Source: Sphingomonas arvum
GTDB taxonomy: Bacteria > Pseudomonadota > Alphaproteobacteria > Sphingomonadales > Sphingomonadaceae
Direction of reading: 5' to 3'
Assembly: GCF_026013565.1 (NCBI RefSeq)
Contig: NZ_JAPDOB010000001.1
Coordinates: forward strand, 1-64,000
DNA length: 64,000 nt
Under the pieces are notes generated by a model. It was not told the origin of the DNA. It worked only from the letters and a program-made list of their open reading frames with translations, and did no database searches. Below, in pieces: positions 35,600 to 43,799 of this stretch. The stretch's first letter is position 1. Every line of letters begins with the position of its first letter. The translations under genes and the position numbers were made by a program.

Positions 35600-36322
35600 A
35601 TGGAACTCGACACCCGTCCGCCCCCGGCCTCCGCGCGCATCGCCGAAGTCGCCGCTTTCCTGCCTCGCGCGTGGAAGGGATTGGCGCCGGTGCGCCCGCT
35701 CGGGCCGCCCGATGGTCCCAAATGCCTGGTCCTGCCCGGCTTCCTGGCCAGCGACCGCTCGACCATCGAGCTCCGCCAGGCCTTTGCCGACGGCGGCTGG
35801 CGGGTCGAGGGTTGGGACCAGGGCCTCAATACCGGTGCCAAGACCGACACCATCGCCCAGCTCCGCCAGCGCTTCGAGGAGTTCAGCGGCGGCGACAAGG
35901 TCCTGCTGGTCGGCTGGAGCCTGGGCGGCGTGTTCGCCCGCGAACTGGCCCGCGAAGTGCCGGAGGATGCGCTGGCCGTCGTGACCTTGGGCTCCCCGTT
36001 CAGCGGCGACCCGCACTGGAACAACGTGTGGCGGATGTACGAGCTGGTGGCCGGCCACCCGGTCGACCAGCCACCGGTCATGCGCGATCACCGCAAGCCG
36101 CCGGTCCCGACCCTCGCCCTGTGGTCGCGCCGCGACGGCATCGTCGCCCCGCGCGCCGCCTACGGCCTGCCGGAGGAGAGCGACGAAGCCGTGGAGCTCG
36201 ACTGCACGCACATGGGCTTTGCGGTCAGCGCCGCGGGCACGCGCACCGTTGTTCGCGAAGTGACGCGGTTCCTGGCGGACCGCGAACTTACGCCTGCCCG
36301 GCTGCGATCACCGCCAGCGTGA
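35600..36322 (+). CDS. Alpha/beta-hydrolase fold protein
   Basis: 240 aa from ATG 35600. An in-frame GTG at 35534, overlapping serS, would add 22 residues whose codons are not GC3-rich like the rest, so I prefer the internal start. The nucleophile elbow is GWSLGG (LLVGWSLGGVFARELA), an oxyanion region is VLPGFLASDRST, an Asp candidate is in LALWSRRDGIVAP, and a His is in DCTHMGF, giving a likely Ser-Asp-His triad. The substrate is unknown; esterase/lipase-like activity is inferred. Its 3' end overlaps the convergent thioesterase gene by 35 nt. Confidence 0.8.
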   Translation: MELDTRPPPASARIAEVAAFLPRAWKGLAPVRPLGPPDGPKCLVLPGFLASDRSTIELRQAFADGGWRVEGWDQGLNTGAKTDTIAQLRQRFEEFSGGDKVLLVGWSLGGVFARELAREVPEDALAVVTLGSPFSGDPHWNNVWRMYELVAGHPVDQPPVMRDHRKPPVPTLALWSRRDGIVAPRAAYGLPEESDEAVELDCTHMGFAVSAAGTRTVVREVTRFLADRELTPARLRSPPA

Positions 36323-36722
36323 TCCGCGACAGGCATACCAGTTTGTCCCGCTCGTCCGTGATTCGGATTGTCCACACCTGCGTCGTCCGGCCGACTGCCT
36401 CGGCCTTCGCCACCGCGAACACATAGCCGTCCCGCGCCGCCCGCACGTGGTTGGCGTTGATCTCCAGTCCGACCACCACCTTCTCGGCCGGATCGACGGT
36501 CAGCATGCCCGCGACGGACGCCACCGTCTCCGCCAGGGCCACCGACGCCCCGCCGTGCAGCCGCCCGAACGGCTGGTGCGTGCGCCGATCCACCGGCATC
36601 CGCGCCCTGAGCCAGTCCTCGCCCAGTTCCACGAACTCGATTCCCAAGTGCCCCGGCATGCTGGCATCGCCCAGTCGGGTCAGCGCCTCCAGGTCGATGT
36701 CCTTGCGGTGCCAGATCGCCAC
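36288..36722 (-). CDS. Hotdog-fold thioesterase (PaaI/MenI-like)
   Basis: 144 aa from GTG 36722, chosen because GGAGGT lies 3 nt upstream; a TTG at 36746 is weaker. The core is PFGRLHGGASVALAETVASVA, the standard hydrolysing motif of the PaaI/YbgC-related family (HGG plus a Glu), with GHLGIEFVELGEDWLRARMPV before and VVGLEINANHVRAARDGYVF after. It probably hydrolyses an aromatic or fatty acyl-CoA; the gene is close to aromatic catabolism genes, but the partner is not evident. Confidence 0.85.
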   Translation of the reverse strand: MAIWHRKDIDLEALTRLGDASMPGHLGIEFVELGEDWLRARMPVDRRTHQPFGRLHGGASVALAETVASVAGMLTVDPAEKVVVGLEINANHVRAARDGYVFAVAKAEAVGRTTQVWTIRITDERDKLVCLSRITLAVIAAGQA

Positions 36723-36762
36723 CTTACCTCCGGTGATGAGCGTCAACAGGTGCGATGAGCAG

Positions 36763-37089
36763 ATGACCGTCCGCGACTTCCACGTCCACCTCTACTTCGA
36801 ACCGCATGAGGTAGATCGCGCCCGGGCCGTTGCCGCCGAGGTGCAGCGCCGGTTCGGCGCCGCGGTCGGCCACTCTCATACCCGCCCCGTGGGCCCGCAC
36901 CCCCGCGGCTCGGTCCAGCTGACCGTACCCACCGCCCGCTTCGGCGAGGTCGCCACCTGGCTCCCGCTCCACCGCGACGGGCTGACCGTCTTCGCTCATC
37001 CGTCCACCGGCGACGACAAGGCCGACCATACGGCGCATGTCATCTGGTTCGGCGCCAGCGAACCGCTCGGAACGGAGATGTTCGGCTAG
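36763..37089 (+). CDS. DOPA 4,5-dioxygenase family protein
   Basis: 108 aa. Matches the small bacterial proteins of the DOPA-dioxygenase family: DFHVHLYFEPHEVDRA, GHSHTRPVGPHPRGSVQLTV and VFAHPSTGDDKADHTAHVIWFG. Three conserved His stretches (HVH, PHP, HPSTG--DH) are the presumed iron ligands. Ring-cleaving activity on a catechol is known only for a few members, so the substrate here is uncertain. Starts 40 bp from the divergent thioesterase gene. Confidence 0.8.
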   Translation: MTVRDFHVHLYFEPHEVDRARAVAAEVQRRFGAAVGHSHTRPVGPHPRGSVQLTVPTARFGEVATWLPLHRDGLTVFAHPSTGDDKADHTAHVIWFGASEPLGTEMFG

Positions 37090-37124
37090 CGATTGAGCCT
37101 TCAACCACTAGGAGGAGACGAAGC

Positions 37125-37277
37125 ATGACCCCCGAAGGCAAGCGCATCGCCAAATATGCCGCGATTGGCGCGATCATCGCCATTCCGGTGCCGATCGTCG
37201 GCCCGATTGTCGGCGGCCTCGTCGGCGCGTTCATGGGCGCCAACAAGAACCGCCGGCTCTACGGCCGGCCCTATTGA
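37125..37277 (+). CDS. Small Gly-rich membrane protein (50 aa)
   Basis: 50 aa. Start supported by a strong site (AGGAGGAG, 7 nt before ATG). Sequence: a basic N-terminus (TPEGKRIAKY), one hydrophobic segment with Gly spaced by 3-4 residues (AIGAIIAIPVPIVGPIVGG, GAFMGAN), and a basic tail (KNRRLYGRPY). The spacing is that of glycine-zipper helices that self-associate in the membrane. Codon use matches the neighbours, so it is likely real. Family not recognised. It starts 35 nt after the dioxygenase gene and may be in the same transcript. Confidence 0.7.
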   Translation: MTPEGKRIAKYAAIGAIIAIPVPIVGPIVGGLVGAFMGANKNRRLYGRPY

Positions 37278-37289
37278 CCGGCGCGAAGA

Positions 37290-38543
37290 TCAGTCCGGAT
37301 CGCAGTCTCCGTCCAGTCGCTTGAGCACGGGACCGATCGTGGCCCCTTGCACCAGGACGGAGAACAGCACTACGAGGTAGGTGACGGTGAGGATGGCCGT
37401 GCGGGCCGGCTCGGCCGTGAGCGACAGCGCCAGGGCGACGGAGATGCCGCCGCGCAGCCCGCCCCATACCAAGGTTACTCGGGCCGGACGCTCGGGCAGT
37501 GAGCGGATCAGGGCAAGCGGCACCGCGACCGACAGGAAGCGCGCGACCAGCAGCACCGGGATCGCCAGCGCGCCTAGCAGCAGCAGGGTCGGGCTGGGCG
37601 AAATGGCAATGATCTCGAGCCCAATCAGCAGGAACAGGACGGCGTTCAGCAACTCGTCGACCAAGGCCCAGAATTTCAGCACATGGTCCCGCGTCACGTC
37701 GCTCATGGCGTAGGCGACTCCGGCATTGCCGATCAGCAGGCCGGCGACTGCCATCGCCACGGGTCCGCTCACTCCCAGCCAGTCGCCCAGCGCATAGCCG
37801 CCCATGACGATCGCCAGCGTGATCATCAGCTCGACGTTATATTCATCGATGCTGCGCATGGCGACAAAGCCGATCCACCCGACCAGCAGCCCGAGCAGCA
37901 CCCCGCCGCCGGCCTCGACGAAGAACGCCTCAAGGAAATGCGGTACGGTGAAATCCGCGCCGCTCGCCGCGACGGTCAGCAGGATGGAGAAGACCACCAC
38001 GCCGACGCCGTCGTTGAATAGGCTTTCGCCCGCAACCGTCGCCTGCAGCGTCGGCGAGCAGTTGGTTCGCTTCAGGACCGCCATCACCGCCACCGGGTCC
38101 GTCGGGCTGATCAGCGCTCCGAACACCAGGCACCAGATCATCGGCACCGGGACGCCCAGCAATTGGGTGAGGAGGTAGGAACCGCCGCCGACCAGCACCG
38201 TCGACAGCAGCACGCCGATCGTACTCAGCACCAGGATCGGCCAGCGGCCTCGGCGCAGTTCGTGCCAGTCGACGTGCAGCGCGCCCGCGAACAGCAGAAA
38301 CGACAGCATGCCGTCGAGCAGGGTGGTCTCGAAATCGACGCCGCCGAGGAAGGCGGCCGCATGCCCGGACAAACCCGCTGCCGGGTTCAAGCGATCGAAC
38401 AGCACCACCAGCAGCGACACCACCGCTCCCATCGCCGTCATCGCCACCGATTGGGGCAGCCGGAGCAGCCGATGGTTCACGTAGCCGAAGGCGGCGACCA
38501 GCACGACCAGGGTGGCGGCGATGTCGAACCCGCTGAACGTCAC
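37290..38543 (-). CDS. Na+/H+ antiporter (CPA1 type)
   Basis: 417 aa from GTG 38543. About 12 hydrophobic segments. Ion-site motifs: ALISPTDPVAVMAVLKRT and AGESLFNDGVGVVVFSILL (the ND-type pair of electroneutral CPA1 transporters), plus LPQSVAMTAMGAVVSLLVVL and TLVWGGLRGGISVALALSL near the end. It exchanges Na+ (or K+) for H+ across the inner membrane. The start lies in a GTGA overlap with the dehydratase stop. No long cytoplasmic NhaP C-terminal domain is present. Confidence 0.92.
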   Translation of the reverse strand: MTFSGFDIAATLVVLVAAFGYVNHRLLRLPQSVAMTAMGAVVSLLVVLFDRLNPAAGLSGHAAAFLGGVDFETTLLDGMLSFLLFAGALHVDWHELRRGRWPILVLSTIGVLLSTVLVGGGSYLLTQLLGVPVPMIWCLVFGALISPTDPVAVMAVLKRTNCSPTLQATVAGESLFNDGVGVVVFSILLTVAASGADFTVPHFLEAFFVEAGGGVLLGLLVGWIGFVAMRSIDEYNVELMITLAIVMGGYALGDWLGVSGPVAMAVAGLLIGNAGVAYAMSDVTRDHVLKFWALVDELLNAVLFLLIGLEIIAISPSPTLLLLGALAIPVLLVARFLSVAVPLALIRSLPERPARVTLVWGGLRGGISVALALSLTAEPARTAILTVTYLVVLFSVLVQGATIGPVLKRLDGDCDPD

Positions 38544-38794
38544 GTGCGGTCGCCCGCTAACGCGTTGATCGCCGCGGCGAGCGCATGATCGCGCTCCGTC
38601 ACCCCACCGGCATCGTGACTGGTGAGCCGGAAGTCGATCCGGTTCCAAACGCAGGTGAACTCGGGATGGTGGTCGACCTTTTCGGCATGGAGCGCAACGC
38701 CGGTCAGGAAGGCGAACGCCTCGGCGAAGTCGCGGAAGCGGAAACTGCGGGTCAGTGCACCTCCGTTGTGGGCCCAGCCATTCTGATCGCTCAT
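38540..38794 (-). CDS. phhB: 4a-hydroxytetrahydrobiopterin dehydratase
   Basis: 84 aa, shorter than the ~95-100 aa norm. It recycles the pterin cofactor used by phenylalanine hydroxylase. Signature EKVDHHPEF (residues 38-46, the catalytic HHPE) and DFRLTSHDAGGVTERDHALA (second His). FRDFAEAFAFLTGVALHAEK precedes. A phenylalanine hydroxylase gene is not in the window, but it lies divergent to HPPD, the next step of the same catabolic route. The stop overlaps the antiporter start (GTGA). Confidence 0.88.
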   Translation of the reverse strand: MSDQNGWAHNGGALTRSFRFRDFAEAFAFLTGVALHAEKVDHHPEFTCVWNRIDFRLTSHDAGGVTERDHALAAAINALAGDRT

Positions 38795-38879
38795 GGACCG
38801 TCCTTGCCCGTCGGTGCCACACTTGAAAAGAGCGGGGTGGCGGAGCAGGGACTTGCTCAAATCACAAGGAGTCTCCGCC

Positions 38880-39965
38880 ATGGCCACTGCCACCGCTGAC
38901 CTGTCGCCGCTCGGGCTCGAGAACCCGATGGGCACCGACGGTTTCGAATTTGTCGAGTTCGCCGCCCCGGACGCGCAGCTGCTGCGCTCGCTGTTCGACA
39001 AGCTGGGCTTCCCAGCCGTCGCCCGCCACAAAAGCCACGACATCACCCTGCACCGGCAAGGCGACATCAACTTCCTGATCAACGCCCATGCCGAAGGTCA
39101 CGCCGCCGACTTCGCGCGCGAGCACGGGCCGTCGGCCGCCTCCATGGCCTTCCGGGTCAAGGACGCCCGCGCTGCGCACGCCCGCGCGCTGGAGCTCGGC
39201 GCCACGGACGCCAGCGAAGGCGGGCTCGGCGTTCCAGCCATCGAGGGGATCGGCGGCTCGCGCCTCTACCTCGTCGACCGCTACGGCTCGACCGGGTCCT
39301 TCTACGAGGACAGCTTCACCTTTGAGGACGGCTGGCAGGAGCATGAGCGCGAGGCGAACGCCCACCTCGTCTATCTCGACCACCTGACCCATAACGTTCA
39401 CCGCGGCCGGATGGCGCACTGGGCCGAATTCTACGAGCGGCTCTTCAACTTCCGCGAGATCCGCTATTTTGACATCGAGGGCAAGGTCACGGGCCTGTTC
39501 TCCAAGGCGATGACCAGCCCCTGCGGCAAGATCCGCATCCCGCTGAATGAGAGCCAGGACGACAAAAGCCAGATCGAGGAGTTCCTGCGCGAATATGGCG
39601 GCGAGGGCATCCAGCACATCGCGCTGGGCTCCGACGACATCTACGCCAGCGTAGATATCCTGTCGGAGCGCGGCATCCCGTTCCAGGATACCATCGACAC
39701 CTATTACGACCTGCTCGACGACCGCGTGAAGGACCATGGCGAGCCACTGGCCGAACTGAAGAAGCGGAAAATCCTGGTTGATGGCGCGCCGACCGAGGGA
39801 CAGGGCTTGCTGCTGCAGATCTTCACCCAGAACGTGATCGGCCCGATCTTCTACGAGATCATCCAGCGCAAAGGGAACGAGGGCTTCGGCGAGGGCAATT
39901 TCAAGGCGCTGTTCGAGTCGATCGAGCTTGATCAAATCCGCCGCGGGGTCATTTCGGCGGAATGA
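38880..39965 (+). CDS. hppD: 4-hydroxyphenylpyruvate dioxygenase
   Basis: 361 aa from ATG 38880, with AAGGAG 9 nt upstream. It converts 4-hydroxyphenylpyruvate to homogentisate in Tyr/Phe breakdown. Two VOC halves; Fe(II) ligands are His in YLDHLTHNV, His in GIQHIALGSDDI, and Glu in FYEIIQRKGNEGFGEGNF. FTFEDGWQEHE and LLLQIFTQNVIG also match the family. Its stop overlaps the thiolase start (ATGA), so the three genes to paaD form an operon. Confidence 0.96.
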   Translation: MATATADLSPLGLENPMGTDGFEFVEFAAPDAQLLRSLFDKLGFPAVARHKSHDITLHRQGDINFLINAHAEGHAADFAREHGPSAASMAFRVKDARAAHARALELGATDASEGGLGVPAIEGIGGSRLYLVDRYGSTGSFYEDSFTFEDGWQEHEREANAHLVYLDHLTHNVHRGRMAHWAEFYERLFNFREIRYFDIEGKVTGLFSKAMTSPCGKIRIPLNESQDDKSQIEEFLREYGGEGIQHIALGSDDIYASVDILSERGIPFQDTIDTYYDLLDDRVKDHGEPLAELKKRKILVDGAPTEGQGLLLQIFTQNVIGPIFYEIIQRKGNEGFGEGNFKALFESIELDQIRRGVISAE

Positions 39966-41164
39966 CCGAGGCCTTCATCTGCGACGCCGTACGCACACCG
40001 ATCGGCCGTTATGCCGGTGCCCTGTCCGGCGTGCGCGCCGACGACCTTGCTGCCATCCCGATCCGCGCGCTGATGCAGCGCAACGGCGGCGTCGATTGGG
40101 AGCAACTGGACGACATCATTCTCGGCTGCGCCAACCAGGCGGGCGAGGACAACCGCAATCTCGCCCGCATGGCCGGGCTTCTGGCGGGGCTGCCGCACCA
40201 CAGCGGCGGTGTCACCCTCAACCGCCTGTGCGGGTCCGGCCTCGATGCGGTGGCGATGGCCGCGCGCTCGATCCGCGGCGGCGACAAGGACTTCATCATC
40301 GCGGGGGGCTCAGAGAGCATGAGCCGCGCGCCGTTCGTCATGCCCAAGGCGCAGTCGGCGTTCGACCGCAATGCCGAGATCTACGACACCACCATCGGCT
40401 GGCGCTTCGTCAACCCGAAGCTGCGCGATGCCTATGGCGACGACACCATGCCGAGCACGGCCGAGAATGTCGCCGAGGACTTCAGCATCAGCCGCGCAGA
40501 CCAGGACGCCTTTGCGCTCCGCAGCCAGGAAAAGGCCTCCGCCGCGCAGGCCAACGGCCGCCTCGCCGCCGAGATCGTTCCGGTCGAGATACCCGGCCGC
40601 AAGGGCGAAGTGACCACCGTCGAGCAGGACGAGCACCCCCGCCTCACCAGCCTCGACAAGCTTGGCCAGCTGAGGCCAATCGTCCGGCGCGACGGCACCG
40701 TCACCGCCGGCAATGCCTCGGGCGTCAACGACGGCGCCGCGGCGTTGATAGTCGCCTCGGAGGAGATGGCGACGCGGCACGGCCTCACGCCCCGCGCCCG
40801 TATCCTCGGCGGTGCCGTCGCCGGCGTGCCGCCCCGTATCATGGGCATCGGCCCGGCACCGGCCACGATCAAGCTGCTGAAGCGGCTCGGCCTCGCGCTG
40901 GATCAGATGGACGTTATCGAACTCAACGAGGCCTTCGCCGCGCAGGGCCTCGCCGTGCTCCGCGAACTCGGCCTCTCCGACGACGACCCACGCGTGAACC
41001 CCAATGGAGGCGCCATTGCGCTCGGCCACCCGCTCGGCATGAGCGGCGCGCGCCTGGCCCTTACCGCCACCGAGGAACTCACCCGTACCGGCGGCCGCTA
41101 CGCGCTGTGCACCATGTGCATCGGCGTCGGCCAGGGCATCGCGCTGGCGATCGAGCGGGTCTGA
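39962..41164 (+). CDS. Thiolase, 3-oxoadipyl-CoA/acetyl-CoA acyltransferase type
   Basis: 400 aa. Acyl-enzyme Cys in [34 protein letters not shown], base His in [19 protein letters not shown] and second Cys in [18 protein letters not shown]. The overall pattern ([20 protein letters not shown], a long middle loop with EHPRLTSL) is the beta-ketoadipyl-CoA thiolase subgroup (PcaF/PaaJ). Its place between HPPD and paaD supports an aromatic-catabolism job: cleaving 3-oxoadipyl-CoA to succinyl-CoA and acetyl-CoA. ATGA overlap with hppD; TGATG overlap with paaD. Confidence 0.88.
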   Translation: MTEAFICDAVRTPIGRYAGALSGVRADDLAAIPIRALMQRNGGVDWEQLDDIILGCANQAGEDNRNLARMAGLLAGLPHHSGGVTLNRLCGSGLDAVAMAARSIRGGDKDFIIAGGSESMSRAPFVMPKAQSAFDRNAEIYDTTIGWRFVNPKLRDAYGDDTMPSTAENVAEDFSISRADQDAFALRSQEKASAAQANGRLAAEIVPVEIPGRKGEVTTVEQDEHPRLTSLDKLGQLRPIVRRDGTVTAGNASGVNDGAAALIVASEEMATRHGLTPRARILGGAVAGVPPRIMGIGPAPATIKLLKRLGLALDQMDVIELNEAFAAQGLAVLRELGLSDDDPRVNPNGGAIALGHPLGMSGARLALTATEELTRTGGRYALCTMCIGVGQGIALAIERV

Positions 41165-41595
41165 TGCGCGAGCTGTGGGACGTCCTCGCCGAAGTCCCCG
41201 ACCCCGAGATCCCGGTGGTATCGGTGGTCGACCTCGGCATCGTCCGCGACGTCAGCCCTGAACGCGTGGTGATCACCCCGACCTATTCCGGCTGCCCCGC
41301 GACCCTCGCCATTGAACAATCGATCCGCGCCGCCCTGGACGCCGCCGGCTACCGCCAAGTGCGTATCGATACGGCCATCGCGCCGCCCTGGACCACCGAG
41401 TGGATCACACCCCAAGGCCGCGACAAGCTCCGCAGCTACGGCATCGCCCCGCCCGAACCTTCCGGCGAGGTTCACTGCCCGCAATGCGGCAGCTCAGCCG
41501 TGGAGGAAGTCAGCCGCTTCGGCTCCACCCCGTGCAAGAGCCAGTACCGCTGCCGCGACTGCCTGGAGCCGTTCGACCGCTTCAAATGCCATTGA
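41164..41595 (+). CDS. paaD: PaaD, phenylacetyl-CoA epoxidase assembly protein
   Basis: 143 aa. The N-terminal MIP18/DUF59 domain (VPDPEIPVVSVVDLGIVRDV, TPTYSGCPATLAIEQSI) is followed by the C-terminal Cys-rich ribbon peculiar to PaaD (CPQCGSSAVEEVSRFGSTPC, then YRCRDCLEPFDRFKCH), which separates it from SufT-type proteins. PaaD matures the Fe-S/di-iron PaaABCE monooxygenase that opens phenylacetate degradation. The other paa subunits are not in this window; the downstream gene is on the other strand. It ends 9 nt before the convergent aroC stop. Confidence 0.9.
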   Translation: MRELWDVLAEVPDPEIPVVSVVDLGIVRDVSPERVVITPTYSGCPATLAIEQSIRAALDAAGYRQVRIDTAIAPPWTTEWITPQGRDKLRSYGIAPPEPSGEVHCPQCGSSAVEEVSRFGSTPCKSQYRCRDCLEPFDRFKCH

Positions 41596-41604
41596 GAACG
41601 TAGT

Positions 41605-42516
41605 TCAGCCGCACTGGCCTCGGTGCAGCAACTTGTGGTCGGCCAGTACCAGCGCCACCATGGCTTCCACGACGGGCGCTCCGCGGATGCCGACGCACGG
41701 ATCATGCCTTCCACCGATGCCGATGCTCGATGTTGGCTTGAACGCGACTCCAACCCGGATCGGCTGCCCGGTCGAGATGCCGCCGTCGATGCCGCTGGCC
41801 AGCATCGCATCGCGGCTCGCCCGCCCGCTCGCCCGTCCGGCGGCGAAGCCCTCGCCGATCTCGATGCCCTTCACCGCGTTAATGCCCATGCACGCCGCCG
41901 CCAGGTCCGCGTCCAGCTTGGCATAAATTGGCGCGCCCCAGCCGGCCGGTACGCCGGTCGCCACGCATTCGATCACCGCCCCCAGGCTGTCGCTGTTGGC
42001 CCGCGCCTCATCGAGCAGCCTGTCCCAGCGCTCCGGGTTCGGCTCCCCGCCGATTTCCATCACTCGCGCGGCAACACTCACCTCTTGGATGATCAGCCGC
42101 GCGATAGCGCCGGCGGCCACCCGCATGGCCGTCTCCCGCGCGCTCGCCCGGCCGCCGCCGCGCGGGTCGCGGAGGCCGTACTTCGCCTCATAGGCCGCAT
42201 CGGCATGGCCGACCCGCGGCGGCAGCCCGGCATAGTCCTTGGAGCGCGCGTCGACATTCTCGATCAGCAGCCCGATCGGCGTTCCCGTTGTCCGCCCCTC
42301 GTAAGTTCCGGACATGATCCGCACCCGGTCCGGCTCCTGCCGCGGCGAGACGTTGCGGCCGGTGCCCGGGCGGCGTTGATCAAGGAAGCGCTGGATATGC
42401 TCCTCGCTGAGCTCCAAGGCCGGCGGGCAGCCGTCGAGCACGCAACCAATCGCCGGTCCGTGGCTCTCGCCCCAGGTGGTCAGCCGCAGCAGCCGGCCGA
42501 AGCTGTTCCAGCTCAT
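41605..42516 (-). CDS. aroC: Chorismate synthase, compact form
   Basis: 303 aa, against about 350-365 aa for most bacterial enzymes. It makes chorismate from EPSP with reduced FMN as catalyst. Conserved elements are present: [57 protein letters not shown] (FMN/EPSP site), [32 protein letters not shown]. The missing length comes from loop deletions: the usual stretch around residues 150-175 after the RVMEIGG segment is short, and KPTSSIG joins directly to GGRHDPC. Start ATG at 42516 overlaps the aroA stop (ATGA). Catalytic residues appear intact, so it is probably active. Confidence 0.92.
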   Translation of the reverse strand: MSWNSFGRLLRLTTWGESHGPAIGCVLDGCPPALELSEEHIQRFLDQRRPGTGRNVSPRQEPDRVRIMSGTYEGRTTGTPIGLLIENVDARSKDYAGLPPRVGHADAAYEAKYGLRDPRGGGRASARETAMRVAAGAIARLIIQEVSVAARVMEIGGEPNPERWDRLLDEARANSDSLGAVIECVATGVPAGWGAPIYAKLDADLAAACMGINAVKGIEIGEGFAAGRASGRASRDAMLASGIDGGISTGQPIRVGVAFKPTSSIGIGGRHDPCVGIRGAPVVEAMVALVLADHKLLHRGQCG

Positions 42517-43799
42517 CGCACCTCGCTCACGTCAGCGCCGATCCCGCGCATCGCTTCCCGGAAGGTCGGGAAGCTGGTGGCGATCATCCCCGCCTCGTCC
42601 ACCATGACCGGCTGTTCGGCGGCGAGCCCCAGCACCAGGTGCGCCATGGCGATGCGGTGATCGCCCTCCGTCGACACCTCTGCTCCGCCGCGCACCTGTC
42701 CACCCTGGATGACGAGCGCGTCGTCATCGACCCGCACATCGACTCCGCACGCTGCCAACCCATGCGCCATCAACGACAGCCGGTCGCTTTCCTTGTGGCG
42801 CAGCTCGTCGAGCCCCTCGATCCGCGTCTCGCCACGCGCAAATGCTGCGACCACTGCCAGAATCGGGATCTCGTCGATCATCGACGGGATTTCCTCCGCA
42901 GTGAACTCCGCTCCGAAGATCGGCCCGTGTCGCACCCGCACGTCGCCGATCGTCTCGCCGCCTTGGCCGCGCACATTGGCCAGCGCCACGTCCGCCCCCA
43001 TTCGCTGCAAGGCCATGACAAAGCCGCTCCGGTTCGGATTCAGGAGCACGTCGGGCGCCGTCGCCTCCGAGCCCGGGACGATCGCGGCAGCCGCGAGCGC
43101 AAAGGCGGCGGAGGACGGGTCGCCCGCGATCGGGAGCAGCGCCGGCGACAACGACCGCCGTTCGCCCAGCCGGACCGTCGCGCCGTCCCGCTCCACGTTC
43201 ACGCCCATGGCTGCCAGCATGATTTCCGTATGGTCGCGGCTCGGCACCGGCTCCGCCACCTCGACCGGCTCGCCCGTGCCCAGGCCCGCCAGCAACACGG
43301 CCGATTTGACCTGCGCCGAGGCGGGCACGTTCAGGTGCGCGATGCCGCGGGTCACCCCGCTCACCAGCCTGAGCGGCAGCGTGTCCCCACCCTCGAATAC
43401 TGCCCCCATCGTCTCCAGGGGCCGTCGAACCCGGCCCATCGGCCGCCGGCTCAGCGACGCATCTCCGGCGAAGCTCGCGCCCACGCCTCGTCCAGCCGCC
43501 GCTCCCATCAGCAGCCGTGCGCCCGTGCCGCTGTTGCCGCAGTCGATCGGCCCTTCCGGCGAGCGCCAGGCTCCGCCGATCACCCGCCAGCGCCCCGGCC
43601 CAAACCGCTCCACCCGGACCCCGAAGGCGCGCAGGGCCGCGGCCGTGGCCAGCACGTCCTCGCTTTCCAGCAGGCCGGCGATCACCGTCTCGCCCTCTGC
43701 CAGCGCGCCAAGGATCAGCGCTCGGTGCGACAGCGACTTGTCGCCGGGCACGGCAAAGCGGCCGGCCAGCGGCCCCGACGGGCGAGCGACCAGCTTCAG
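42513..43799 (-). CDS. aroA: 5-enolpyruvylshikimate-3-phosphate synthase (CTG start)
   Basis: 428 aa. It condenses shikimate-3-P with PEP, the step before chorismate synthase. Signatures: [103 protein letters not shown] and DHRIAMAH. The pattern of loops is that of the alphaproteobacterial class of EPSPS. No ATG, GTG or TTG precedes the conserved N-terminus within 100 bp; the frame begins at CTG 43799 ([14 protein letters not shown] follows), with GGAGGAAGG about 8 nt upstream and a CTGA overlap with the DAHP synthase stop. Confidence 0.93.
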   Translation of the reverse strand: MKLVARPSGPLAGRFAVPGDKSLSHRALILGALAEGETVIAGLLESEDVLATAAALRAFGVRVERFGPGRWRVIGGAWRSPEGPIDCGNSGTGARLLMGAAAGRGVGASFAGDASLSRRPMGRVRRPLETMGAVFEGGDTLPLRLVSGVTRGIAHLNVPASAQVKSAVLLAGLGTGEPVEVAEPVPSRDHTEIMLAAMGVNVERDGATVRLGERRSLSPALLPIAGDPSSAAFALAAAAIVPGSEATAPDVLLNPNRSGFVMALQRMGADVALANVRGQGGETIGDVRVRHGPIFGAEFTAEEIPSMIDEIPILAVVAAFARGETRIEGLDELRHKESDRLSLMAHGLAACGVDVRVDDDALVIQGGQVRGGAEVSTEGDHRIAMAHLVLGLAAEQPVMVDEAGMIATSFPTFREAMRGIGADVSEVR

